In this document: piece by piece, positions 6,877 to 13,998 of the stretch | Layout: each line of letters starts with the position of its first letter | How positions within the stretch are numbered: the stretch's first letter is position 1 | Source of the DNA: Taylorella equigenitalis ATCC 35865 | GTDB lineage: Bacteria; Pseudomonadota; Gammaproteobacteria; Burkholderiales; Burkholderiaceae_B | Assembly: GCF_000276685.1 (NCBI RefSeq) | Contig: NC_018108.1 | Span: forward strand, 1,240,001-1,304,000 | Length of the DNA stretch: 64,000 nt | Reading direction: 5' to 3' | Program-made: the position numbers and the translations under genes | The notes under the pieces: generated by a model | Seen by the model: only the letters and a program-made list of their open reading frames with translations | Told to the model about the DNA's origin: nothing | Databases searched by the model: none

Positions 6877-7380
6877 ATGAAAATTTATAACATTAACGAC
6901 GAATATATAAAAAAGTTAGCTTCGGTAGATACTAAAGTTTCTCATATTAAAAACAAAAGGCCTTATGTTGGAGTAGTTTTTGAGATTCATAATTTTCAAT
7001 ATTTTGCCCCTCTATCTTCAAAGGATTTTAGAAATAAAAAATCAAATGATACTTTTCATTTAATTTCCGAATCTGAAAATTTAGGAGTTATTCATATTAA
7101 TAATATGATTCCAGTAATTAATCTTAATATGATTTCTGAAATAGATATTAATAACATTAAAAATATTTCTTATAAAAATCTATTAGATAACCAAGCTAGG
7201 ATACTGAGAAACGAAACTTTTACTAATATCTTAATTACTAAAGCAGAAAGCCTTTACCAATCTGTTACAAAGGAATCAAATATTAATCGTCAAGATAGGT
7301 TTTATAAAAAATTATCTAATGATTTTAAAAATCTTGAGGAATACATATTAAAAATTGATATATCCGTCCCTACATTATAA
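6877..7380 (+). CDS. toxN: ToxN/AbiQ-family endoribonuclease, type III TA toxin
   Basis: The product has 167 residues, the usual family length. Family landmarks are the N-terminal MKIYNINDEYIKKLASVD, the block NKRPYVGVVFEIHNFQYFAPLSS (about residues 26-48) and the loop LGVIHINNMIPV. ToxN is a sequence-specific endoRNase that arrests growth during phage infection unless bound by ToxI repeats. No clear ribosome site precedes the ATG, and the upstream terminator limits expression. It is convergent with repA (34-bp gap). In this element it can act both as a maintenance module and as phage defence. Confidence 0.88.
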   Translation: MKIYNINDEYIKKLASVDTKVSHIKNKRPYVGVVFEIHNFQYFAPLSSKDFRNKKSNDTFHLISESENLGVIHINNMIPVINLNMISEIDINNIKNISYKNLLDNQARILRNETFTNILITKAESLYQSVTKESNINRQDRFYKKLSNDFKNLEEYILKIDISVPTL

Positions 7381-7413
7381 AAATATCCTTATTAGGGGTA
7401 GAACCTGAGTTTA

Positions 7414-8247
7414 TTATCCAACTAGCTTTCCGCCTTTAATCGTTAAAAATTCTGAGTCATGTTCTATCACAGAACTAAAATTAATGATTTCATCAATTTT
7501 ATTAAGAGAGGTTAGAAATCTTTTTCTAAAATTACGCAGTGCCTCTTGATTAGCTTTATCAGTTTCCTCTGAATATTCCCCATATCCAGATCCAAATTGT
7601 GATTGTAAGTCACACCATTTAATTTTTACTGGTCTACCCCCAGAAGTATATATAGAATATGCACGATAAGCGGCCCAAACATAAGCGTCGATAGCCATGG
7701 GTGATTTACGAAGTGCATTTAACACGTTCATGTCAATTGGTACTGGATTAGAAATTAAGTCATCAAAAAACTCTTGTGTAAGTTTGATATGAGCTTCCCA
7801 TTCCCCTTTTTGTGGTTGCCAAAATTGAAAAGAAGTATCCGCTAATACTAAGTTTTTCCAAGCACTAAAGTTTTCTTTAGTGTTGTTATATTCCACCCTA
7901 AAAATAGCTTTAAATAACTTCTCTGATTGTTCTTTAAGTAGTGCAATTGAACTTCCCCCTTCTATATTTAATTGAAGTTTTTGACAAAAATCCTTTTGAT
8001 TAGCACCAAGATAAATATCTTTGGATTGAGTTTTTACGGCTTGTGTACATATCCAAGCTAGTAAAAGCCTAGGATAAGTTCCATAAGGTAAGCCATCTTG
8101 TGGCTTAGCAAATACTGACAATGTGAATAAACCATTAGTTCTTTCATAATAGTTAGTATTAATGTTTGAGTGTGGAAGTGAAATTTGAGCAAGGGTTCTA
8201 TTGTTAAACCCTAAATTTTGTTCAATGTTTTTTAAGTTTAGATTCAT
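7414..8247 (-). CDS. repA: Plasmid replication initiator RepA
   Basis: This 277-residue protein has the block YGTYPRLLLAWICTQAVKTQ (about residues 55-75), DIYLGANQKDFCQKLQL and the C-terminal AYRAYSIYTSGGRPVKIKW. These are typical of the plasmid-encoded RepA family that binds iterons and opens the origin. The matching iteron array is at 5312-5399, next to the relic of a second copy. The gene diverges from HTH gene B, and the 159-bp spacer holds a perfect palindrome that may serve as operator. The gene looks intact. Confidence 0.85.
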   Translation of the reverse strand: MNLNLKNIEQNLGFNNRTLAQISLPHSNINTNYYERTNGLFTLSVFAKPQDGLPYGTYPRLLLAWICTQAVKTQSKDIYLGANQKDFCQKLQLNIEGGSSIALLKEQSEKLFKAIFRVEYNNTKENFSAWKNLVLADTSFQFWQPQKGEWEAHIKLTQEFFDDLISNPVPIDMNVLNALRKSPMAIDAYVWAAYRAYSIYTSGGRPVKIKWCDLQSQFGSGYGEYSEETDKANQEALRNFRKRFLTSLNKIDEIINFSSVIEHDSEFLTIKGGKLVG

Positions 8248-8344
8248 GATTCACATTAAGATAAAGATTGACTAAATCCCTGCCTAATTAGTTCGTTAAT
8301 ATTTTTTTCACTAAGCATAAAAGTACCTATTGAAAACTATATTT

Positions 8345-8360
8345 TATTACTTAAGTAATA
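8345..8360. promoter_or_regulatory. 16-bp palindrome between repA and HTH gene B
   Basis: TATTACTTAAGTAATA is a perfect palindrome in the divergent promoter region, with a further half-site (AAAGTAATA) about 15 bp to the right. A related palindrome lies at 8779-8792 after the regulator gene. The simplest reading is an operator of the HTH protein controlling repA and itself. Confidence 0.55.
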
Positions 8361-8406
8361 AGAAAATCAATCCTAAAGTAATAATGAAAAGGTGTAAAAA
8401 TTAAAC

Positions 8407-8739
8407 ATGAACGGATTAAACGCTACTCTTGGGGACAGAGTTAAAATCGCCCGAATTAACTCTAAGTTAAGTCAAATTGATCTTGCTAAAAAAACAGGAT
8501 TATCACAAGGTACGATTGCTCACATTGAAAATGGTAGAAATCGTGATACCAAACACTTAATGGATTTAGCAAAAGCTCTTAGTGTACGAGCAGAATGGCT
8601 TTATTATGGAGAAGGCAATGTAAAAGACACATGGCCTTTCAGAAGAATTTCTCAAAATGAATATCTTCAGCTTAATGAAGTTTTAAAAGAAGACATAGAA
8701 GATTACGTCCAACTTAAATTATCTAAGTTAAAAAAATAA
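8407..8739 (+). CDS. Cro/CI-type HTH regulator B
   Basis: This 110-residue protein has an XRE helix-turn-helix domain at about residues 9-65 (LSQIDLAKKTGLSQGTIAHI) and the C-terminal signature EWLYYGEGNVKDTWPFRR shared with regulator A. It diverges from intact repA and is followed by structured RNA copy B, the same order as relic-regulator A-RNA A. The palindromes at 8345 and 8779 flank the gene, suggesting autoregulation and control of repA and the RNA. An AGGTG ribosome site precedes the start. Confidence 0.82.
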   Translation: MNGLNATLGDRVKIARINSKLSQIDLAKKTGLSQGTIAHIENGRNRDTKHLMDLAKALSVRAEWLYYGEGNVKDTWPFRRISQNEYLQLNEVLKEDIEDYVQLKLSKLKK

Positions 8740-8778
8740 AACATAAGTATTGTTTAAATACTACTATGCACTAAAAAA

Positions 8779-8792
8779 AATACTTAAGTATT
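8779..8792. promoter_or_regulatory. 14-bp palindrome before structured RNA B
   Basis: AATACTTAAGTATT shares the core TACTTAAGTA with the palindrome at 8345-8360 and lies 28 bp before the boxA hairpin of RNA copy B. It is a likely second operator of regulator B. No equivalent site is visible before RNA copy A. Confidence 0.5.
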
Positions 8793-8819
8793 GAAATAAA
8801 ATATTTCCTATGTAATAAT

Positions 8820-9208
8820 CAAACTGTTATGCTCTTTAACAGTTTGAAAACTGCCCCATTACTCTAATTTTTTAGAGTGATTTTGCCAATGGGGATATTG
8901 TCTCTGCTAGATTTGTGTGTAATTTAGCGGGGATAAAGGCGGTTAGCGGTCAGCCTAAATGACGGAATTGAGAAGATTCGTATGTAACAAAAATTCATAT
9001 CGCTATTCATTGCTTGGCACGCAATGAGCCGAAATGTCCGATGTGATGGCTTCTAATAATCACGATCGAAATAGCTTCGACCAACTTTGAATTTTGGGAA
9101 CGACGGAACGAAACGATGTAAGCGGAATGATGGCAGTATAGTCTCTGCCCTATATTTTTAAGAAGTCTTTATATTTAAAATAGATAGAGACTTCTTACAG
9201 ATGTAGAT
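8820..9208 (+). ncRNA. Structured non-coding RNA copy B with boxA word
   Basis: This is a second 389-nt copy of the element at 6264-6652, with the same length and only a handful of substitutions. It again starts with the 10-bp hairpin carrying TGCTCTTTAACA. Differences include the paired change T to C and A to G in one stem, plus an added closing C-G pair, which preserves the helix. A terminator follows at 9211. Both copies follow a Cro/CI-like gene. Near identity in RNA beside strong divergence of the two regulators shows that the RNA is constrained or homogenised. Function unknown. Confidence 0.65.
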
Positions 9209-9210
9209 TT

Positions 9211-9238
9211 AAACCCCAGTAAATAGGGTTTTATTTTT
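9211..9238 (+). terminator. Terminator after structured RNA B
   Basis: AAACCC and GGGTTT form a stem with an 8- to 9-nt loop, followed by TTATTTTT. It comes immediately after RNA copy B and before the AlpA-like gene, defining the RNA 3' end. Copy A has no equivalent before the toxI promoter. Confidence 0.6.
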
Positions 9239-9282
9239 GAGTGTGAGTTTATTTTTTTTCACATTTTTAAAAGAGTGAAAAT

Positions 9283-9555
9283 ATGAAAACAGATACATTC
9301 GCAAAGGCTCAAAGCTTACCAGAAGTAAATGTAGTAAAACAACTTCAACTTCTATCAAAAGAAGATGTAGCAAAGATTCTTAGTGTCTCAACTAAGACAA
9401 TCAATAATTGGATATATAAGGGATTTATTCCGCCCCCAGATATAAGATCAAAAAGATTAGTTAGATGGAAATTAAATAATCTTGAGAAGTTTTTAGATGA
9501 TCCGATTAAGTGGCGTGATACTAATACTAATGAATCTAAATTACCAAACCTTTAG
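9283..9555 (+). CDS. AlpA-like DNA-binding protein (excisionase type)
   Basis: This 90-residue protein has a MerR/AlpA-type winged helix-turn-helix: LLSKEDVAKILSVSTKTINN followed by WIYKGFIPPPDIRSKRLVRW at about residues 28-68. AlpA-type proteins activate or direct excision by a cognate integrase. The gene is convergent with, and overlaps by 20 bp, the integrase 3' end. It probably controls excision of this element. Confidence 0.75.
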   Translation: MKTDTFAKAQSLPEVNVVKQLQLLSKEDVAKILSVSTKTINNWIYKGFIPPPDIRSKRLVRWKLNNLEKFLDDPIKWRDTNTNESKLPNL

Positions 9556-10732
9556 ATACTAAAAGGTTTCCCCATAATTGCCATACTTCTTTTTGATGTT
9601 CTAATTGCTTTGAGTGGTTATACGCTCTCTCAACTTGATTGCCAACACTATGTGCTAAACACAATTCAATAATGTATCTTTTATCAGGATACTTAGTGTT
9701 TAATATAGTACTTGCAAGTCCTCTAAAGCCGTGTATATCTTGTCTTTTTTTATATCCTAATGAATTAAGTATCTTATTCATGGTTCCGTCGGATATAACG
9801 CCTTTATTGCTTACATTTGGAAAGAGATTTTCAGAGTATCCAGTTAGAGGTTTTAGCTTTTCTAAAAGAGAGATTGCTTGAGTTGATAGCATTATTTGTC
9901 TCTCAAGTATGCCAGCTTCTTTATGATGTTTTATTCCCTTCATTCTTTCACTTGGAATATTAAGAATACCTTTTTCAAGATCTAAATCAATCCATTTAGC
10001 ATATCTTAGTTCAGAGGCTCTAGGAAATAACAAAATCATAAGTTTTAAGGCAATTAGAATATAAGGTTTAGAATTAGAAGTTTCTAAATCATTAAATAAT
10101 TTAGGCAATTCCTCTTCATCTAAATGAGGATGTGACTTTTGGATATATTTAGTTAAGTATTTCTTAATACTTGGTGAGTAGCAAGAGTATTGAATTGATC
10201 CCTTATCAACAGCAAAATCCATAACGCCTTTGATAACACTAAGCACATTTTCGGGTACAGATTTTGGGGCATTTTTATTTAGATCTAAAATTAAATCTAA
10301 GATATCCGCCCTTTCAATATATTGAACCTGCATGCTTCCTAAAGTAGGTAAAACCCAGTTTTCAAGTATTCCTCTAAGTTTAACAATCCGCCTTGGTGCA
10401 ACGTTAGGAGTGAGAATTTCTAAATACTCTTTAGATAATTCACTAAAGGTGTGAGTTTTTTTGATTACGGTTTTTTTTCTTGGATTAGGGTCAAACCCTT
10501 CTTTTAATAATTCCTTTACCTCTAAAGCACGCATTCTAGCTTGAGATAAAGAGACTTTAGGATATTGTCCAATTGTGAGAACCTTGCGTTTACCTTCCCA
10601 GTAATAAGCAATTCTAAAGGTTTTAGTTCTTGGAGGACGTAGTTCTAGATACAATCCGTAACCATCAAAAACCTTTTTAGCCTTATCAGTTACTGGTAAA
10701 GATTTAATTAAAAAATCAGTTAATCTTCTCAT
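9536..10732 (-). CDS. int: P4-type tyrosine integrase
   Basis: The 398-residue product has an N-terminal DUF4102-type arm-binding region (FDGYGLYLELRPPRTKTFRI) and a SAM-like core-binding region. Its catalytic domain holds the residues R (FPRASELRYAKW), HGFRG, the second His (LAHSVGNQ) and the nucleophile Tyr (ERAYNHSK). Such integrases insert elements into tRNA 3' ends. Here the start lies 218 bp from tRNA-His, with arm-like repeats between. The gene appears full length. Confidence 0.93.
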   Translation of the reverse strand: MRRLTDFLIKSLPVTDKAKKVFDGYGLYLELRPPRTKTFRIAYYWEGKRKVLTIGQYPKVSLSQARMRALEVKELLKEGFDPNPRKKTVIKKTHTFSELSKEYLEILTPNVAPRRIVKLRGILENWVLPTLGSMQVQYIERADILDLILDLNKNAPKSVPENVLSVIKGVMDFAVDKGSIQYSCYSPSIKKYLTKYIQKSHPHLDEEELPKLFNDLETSNSKPYILIALKLMILLFPRASELRYAKWIDLDLEKGILNIPSERMKGIKHHKEAGILERQIMLSTQAISLLEKLKPLTGYSENLFPNVSNKGVISDGTMNKILNSLGYKKRQDIHGFRGLASTILNTKYPDKRYIIELCLAHSVGNQVERAYNHSKQLEHQKEVWQLWGNLLVSKGLVI

Positions 10733-10780
10733 TTTTTCCTCTTAAAAATCCTTAAAAATCACACTGATTTTAGGTCCCAT

Positions 10781-10850
10781 TTGTTACCATTTTTGTTACC
10801 ATTTTTGGTTTAGTTGTAGGGGGTAATAAGGGGCATTAAGAGGTAATAAA
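10781..10850. repeat. Possible integrase arm sites
   Basis: TTGTTACCATTTTT occurs twice with a 12-bp period (from 10781 and 10793). GGTAATAA, complementary to its TTACC core, occurs twice more (about 10822 and 10842). Short direct and inverted repeats between an integrase gene and the tRNA attachment site are typical of arm-type binding sites. Confidence 0.4.
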
Positions 10851-10950
10851 GTTAGTTAAAAAACCCTTGCAACTATATGATTTTTAAAAAGAAAAATTTT
10901 ACTAAAAGTCACTAAAAGTTATTAAAAGGAAATATGGGGAAAATTGGGAA

Positions 10951-11027
10951 TGGGGTGGCTGATGGGGCTCGAACCCACGACACCTGGAATCACAATCCAG
11001 TGCTCTACCAACTGAACTACAGCCACC
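10951..11027 (-). tRNA. tRNA-His (GTG), element attachment site
   Basis: The sequence folds as a cloverleaf with a 7-bp acceptor stem, an anticodon loop reading GTG between CTGGA and TCCAG, an encoded CCA and the extra 5' G opposite C73 that marks tRNA-His. Its 3' end faces the integrase and so is the presumed attB/attR core of the element. Confidence 0.95.
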
Positions 11028-11147
11028 ATTGGCATAGAAATGAAATTTTAATGCTAAATAGACAACAAAATCAACTAAATTGGCTTTTAAATTTAATATA
11101 ATTCTAGTTATGTTGCAAAAAAAATAATATAATAACCTCCTTTAAGA

Positions 11148-11224
11148 ATCCCCGTAGCTCAACTGGATAGAGCACTCGCCTTCTAAGCGAGGGGTTGTGA
11201 GTTCGAGCCTCGCCGGGGGTGCCA
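11148..11224 (+). tRNA. tRNA-Arg (TCT)
   Basis: This is a cloverleaf with anticodon loop CTTCTAA between CTCGC and GCGAG, T-loop GTTCGAGCC and encoded CCA. The acceptor stem holds one T-G pair. Confidence 0.95.
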
Positions 11225-11463
11225 GATAATCCTTTCAAAAACAAGCTATATCTTGAAACTTATTAAATATAGATATGGCTTTACCCACAGTTTTACCAAC
11301 ATTTAATAAAAAGTGCCTAATATTTTTTTCTATTTTTTTGAGTTGCGGTTTTCGATTTCTAAATGAAATTGATTTACGAAGAAAATCCAATCAATCTTCG
11401 TAATTAATTCCTGTTTTAGTTATGAATGCAAAATGTTCGGTTAGCTATAAAAACAGAAGCAAT

Positions 11464-11895
11464 TTAACTCAACAAAAATTGACGGGCAAATTTATATTTT
11501 TGAAGTCGTCTTAAATCACTGTCTGTGATCGCCTTTAAACGACCTAAATCCATGTTATGTTCTAAGTCAGCAAGTTTAACCACCCTTGCTATATTATTGT
11601 TTTTAACTCTGGTTATATAATCCTTGTATTTTTCCTTATGACGTTTGGTTATAGCTTCTACGGCCTGAGCCACTTCAGTACCAAATATGTCAGAAATTTC
11701 TTCAATCGTAATATCAGTATCTTCAACAGAATCATGAAGCCACGCAACTGCTTGGACAATTTCCGAATAATCTAGTAGCTGTTCAGCTACAAACTTTAAG
11801 TGATTAACGTATGGAGCACCAGAGATATCAACCTGATTTGAATGTAACTTGTAAGCTAAGTCACGGGCTTTTTTTACTAACTCTCCCAAATACAA
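11464..11895 (-). CDS. HD-domain phosphohydrolase (SpoT/MESH1-like)
   Basis: This 143-residue single-domain protein carries HD-family metal ligands in order: HSNQ..GAPYVNH, the HD pair in WLHDSVEDTD (about residues 53-62) and the conserved D in VKLADLEHNMD. Single-domain relatives hydrolyse ppGpp or related nucleotides, but no synthetase domain is present, so the substrate is not certain. It stands alone on the minus strand beside the tRNA genes. The stretch 11225-11463 holds no gene. Confidence 0.75.
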   Translation of the reverse strand: MYLGELVKKARDLAYKLHSNQVDISGAPYVNHLKFVAEQLLDYSEIVQAVAWLHDSVEDTDITIEEISDIFGTEVAQAVEAITKRHKEKYKDYITRVKNNNIARVVKLADLEHNMDLGRLKAITDSDLRRLQKYKFARQFLLS

Positions 11896-12083
11896 TTCCT
11901 ATTTTATTTTTATGAATACGGTTTTTTAAAATATTGATAACCTAATTATGTTTTTTTGAAAATGTATCAAAAACTTAATCAAAGCAGTCTATATCATCAC
12001 ATTTTTTATTGACAAAATAAGCGTTTGAAAATTGCCAATAACAACTTGCAGGGCTTAAGGAAGGGATATTATGGAAATAAAAA

Positions 12084-12122
12084 AGCCAGACTAATTTCTG
12101 TCCGAAAGTCTAGCTAATTTTT
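12084..12122. terminator. Hairpin with T/A runs on both sides
   Basis: AGCCAGACT pairs with AGTCTAGCT with one mismatch. It is flanked by an A run on the left and TTTTT on the right, so it could end transcripts in either direction. It lies in the gene-free stretch 11896-12377, which otherwise shows only AT-rich sequence and the hairpin at 12305-12323. Confidence 0.4.
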
Positions 12123-12304
12123 GACAAGATACACCTATCCCATCGGGCTATAATAATATACAAATTTCCAAAAAAATCAAGCAAAGTAAATTTTTAAAAA
12201 AATATTTTTACTGTTGTGGTTTTTTTCAATTAAGAGAAATTATATTCAAAATATGAAGATAACACTTGCTATTAATTATTCATTAATGAATATTAGTACC
12301 TAAA

Positions 12305-12323
12305 GAGTGAGGGTAACTCACTC
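12305..12323 (+). promoter_or_regulatory. Leader hairpin before small peptide gene
   Basis: GAGTGAG-GGTAA-CTCACTC is a perfect 7-bp stem, followed by a weaker AGGC/GCCT stem. They lie about 55 nt before the start of the 26-codon ORF at 12378. Such leader structures are common in small-peptide loci where translation is gated by RNA folding; that role is inferred. Confidence 0.35.
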
Positions 12324-12377
12324 ATTAGGCAAAGCCACAAAGCCTTACAACCAGGGGTTAACTTTTGGGAGTATTAA

Positions 12378-12458
12378 ATGAGAGAACTCATTTTGATACT
12401 TACTTTAATAAGAATAGTAATAGAGTTGGTCTCAACAATTCTTGAAATACTAAATTAA
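12378..12458 (+). CDS. 26-residue hydrophobic peptide, toxin-like
   Basis: A GGGAG ribosome site sits 6 nt before the ATG. The peptide is almost entirely Ile/Leu/Val with a few charged residues (starts MRELILILTLIRIV), giving a single amphipathic or transmembrane helix. Small membrane peptides of this kind are typical of type I toxins or regulatory peptides. A structured leader precedes it and a stem (AAGGG/CCCTT) follows. No homologue comes to mind, and no antisense RNA can be proven from sequence. Confidence 0.45.
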   Translation: MRELILILTLIRIVIELVSTILEILN

Positions 12459-12537
12459 AGTAGACTTAAGGGGAAAGCCAAAGGCAAGTACCCTTATTTC
12501 CCTGATAGCCTAACACCAAATTAATGAGGATATCAAT

Positions 12538-12785
12538 ATGGAAAACACAAAACAAAACTATAACACTAACAGTCAAAGCCCTGCTAGCAAAGCTGCTAGG
12601 CAGAGAACAGCTCACGAATATGATAAGAAAATGATTGAGCTAGGTTTGATAAAAAAATTGGTCTCAGGTTGCCAACTGAAGTTTATGAAGCCTTTGAAAG
12701 CCTTTCATCTGAGAAAGGCATGACACGTCCAGCTTGTTTAAGAATGCTTATTGAACATTACAGAAACACAGCACAGAAACACTAA
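12538..12785 (+). CDS. Ribbon-helix-helix protein split by -1 frameshift at A7
   Basis: Frame 1 from ATG 12538 reads 61 codons and stops at 12723. At the run of seven A (12651-12657, arranged A_AAA_AAA) a -1 shift gives IGLRLPTEVYEAFESLSSEK then GMTRPACLRMLIEHYRN and stops at 12785, an 82-residue product. That second part is a textbook ribbon-helix-helix fold as in CopG/Arc antitoxins, while the frame-1 tail looks meaningless. So the gene is either expressed by programmed slippage, inactivated, or misassembled at a homopolymer. It follows the hydrophobic peptide gene by 79 nt and has a GAGGATAT ribosome site. Confidence 0.6.
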
Positions 12786-12809
12786 CCTGTCTTGGCGACG
12801 GGTTTCTTG
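12784..12809 (+). terminator. Weak terminator after RHH gene
   Basis: AACC-T-GTC pairs with GAC-G-GGTT around a TTGGC loop, followed by TCTTGT. It overlaps the stop codon of the shifted frame. The following 12810-13086 is AT-rich and shows no gene. Confidence 0.4.
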
Positions 12810-13086
12810 TGTCAATTGTCAAATTCCTCCTAAGGGAATAGTCTATTAAATTAAGTAACTTCTTTTATATTACAAGGATTAATTCAAAAAAACAAAAAAT
12901 ATTTAAGTTACATATTAATCAAGTATTTCTAATAGTACTATTAGACCCTGGCTATGATTGACCATGTTAAGTTGTTATTTTCAATTAAATTAAAGACTTC
13001 AAAAAATTTCTAAATCCTTAATACAAATTTATTACAGTCCATAATTATTTAGTTAAACTAATTCATTATTTTACTTTGTCAAAATT

Positions 13087-13986
13087 ATGATTGATAACTC
13101 TAGCTATCCTGTTTTTAAAGGTAGTCTTGTTGCGATGATTACCCCAATGACTCCTACGGGAGATATAGACAGGGAGGCCTTTAAAAGATTGATAGATTGG
13201 CATGTAGAGGAAGGCTCTGATGCTTTGATTATTGTTGGAACTTCTGGAGAATCACCTACCATCGATTTCCAAGAGCATGTTGAATTGGTAAAACTAGCTG
13301 TTGAGCATTCAGATGGGCGCATACCAATTATCGCAGGCACAGGTGGTAACTCTACCAAAGAAGCAATTTTCTTAGCTAATCATGCTAAACAATCTGGAGC
13401 TACTGCAGGTCTATCTGTTGTGCCTTATTACAATAAACCTACTCAAGAGGGACTTTATCAGCACTACAAAGCTATATCTGAAAACTCTGATCTTCCTATA
13501 ATTCTTTATAACGTCCCTGGTAGAACTGTTATTGATATGAAAAATGATACTGTTCTAAGACTGGCAGAATTACAAAATATTATTGGGATAAAAGATGCTA
13601 CAGGTGATTTATCACGCATTACTGAACTTGTTTCACACAAACCCGAATATTTTCAAATATATTCTGGCGATGATCCCACTGCAGCTGCTTTAATACTGAT
13701 GGGGGCTCAGGCGAATATTACGGTAACGGGTAACATTGCTCCCAAATTAATGCATGAACTGTGCTTTGCAGCTCTAGAGTGGGATATAACTAAAGTTAGA
13801 GAAATTAGTTCAAAACTTGATCATCTAAATCATCTTTTATTTATGGAACCAAATCCCATACCTATAAAATATGCGGTTCACAAAATAGGCAAATCTCAAT
13901 TAGGATATAGATTACCTTTAACTCCTATTTCAGAAGGTCTAGCTAGTAAAATTGACCTAGCTTTAAAAAATTTAAATTTGATTTAA
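13087..13986 (+). CDS. dapA: 4-hydroxy-tetrahydrodipicolinate synthase
   Basis: This 299-residue enzyme condenses pyruvate with aspartate semialdehyde, the first committed step to diaminopimelate and lysine. Family landmarks are GTSGESPT (about residues 52-59; Ser where many have Thr), the catalytic Tyr in ILYNVPGRT, the Schiff-base Lys in IGIKDATGDL and SGDDPT. The length is standard. It is followed after 12 nt by bamC, a neighbour also seen in many other proteobacteria. Confidence 0.97.
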   Translation: MIDNSSYPVFKGSLVAMITPMTPTGDIDREAFKRLIDWHVEEGSDALIIVGTSGESPTIDFQEHVELVKLAVEHSDGRIPIIAGTGGNSTKEAIFLANHAKQSGATAGLSVVPYYNKPTQEGLYQHYKAISENSDLPIILYNVPGRTVIDMKNDTVLRLAELQNIIGIKDATGDLSRITELVSHKPEYFQIYSGDDPTAAALILMGAQANITVTGNIAPKLMHELCFAALEWDITKVREISSKLDHLNHLLFMEPNPIPIKYAVHKIGKSQLGYRLPLTPISEGLASKIDLALKNLNLI

Positions 13987-13998
13987 TACAGGCTCTAT

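Larger units (their letters stand above)
1..10950. mobile_element. Integrated mobilisable plasmid-like element, right part
   Basis: The segment carries a relaxase, a candidate oriT, plasmid RepA, an iteron origin, two toxin-antitoxin systems, an AlpA-like protein and a tyrosine integrase. It stops at the 3' end of tRNA-His, the kind of site P4-type integrases use. No conjugation-channel genes are visible, so I infer an element mobilised by a helper. The left junction is not in the window, and I found no second copy of the tRNA-His 3' end inside it. The 8-mer GTGGCAAT, frequent in the rest of the window, is absent here, which supports foreign origin. Whether RepA replicates it after excision is inference. 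Confidence 0.85.

Noticed and set aside
12121..12154. TTGACA plus TATAAT as a promoter
   Set aside because: The spacer is 22 nt, too long for a standard sigma-70 promoter, and no gene starts close behind.
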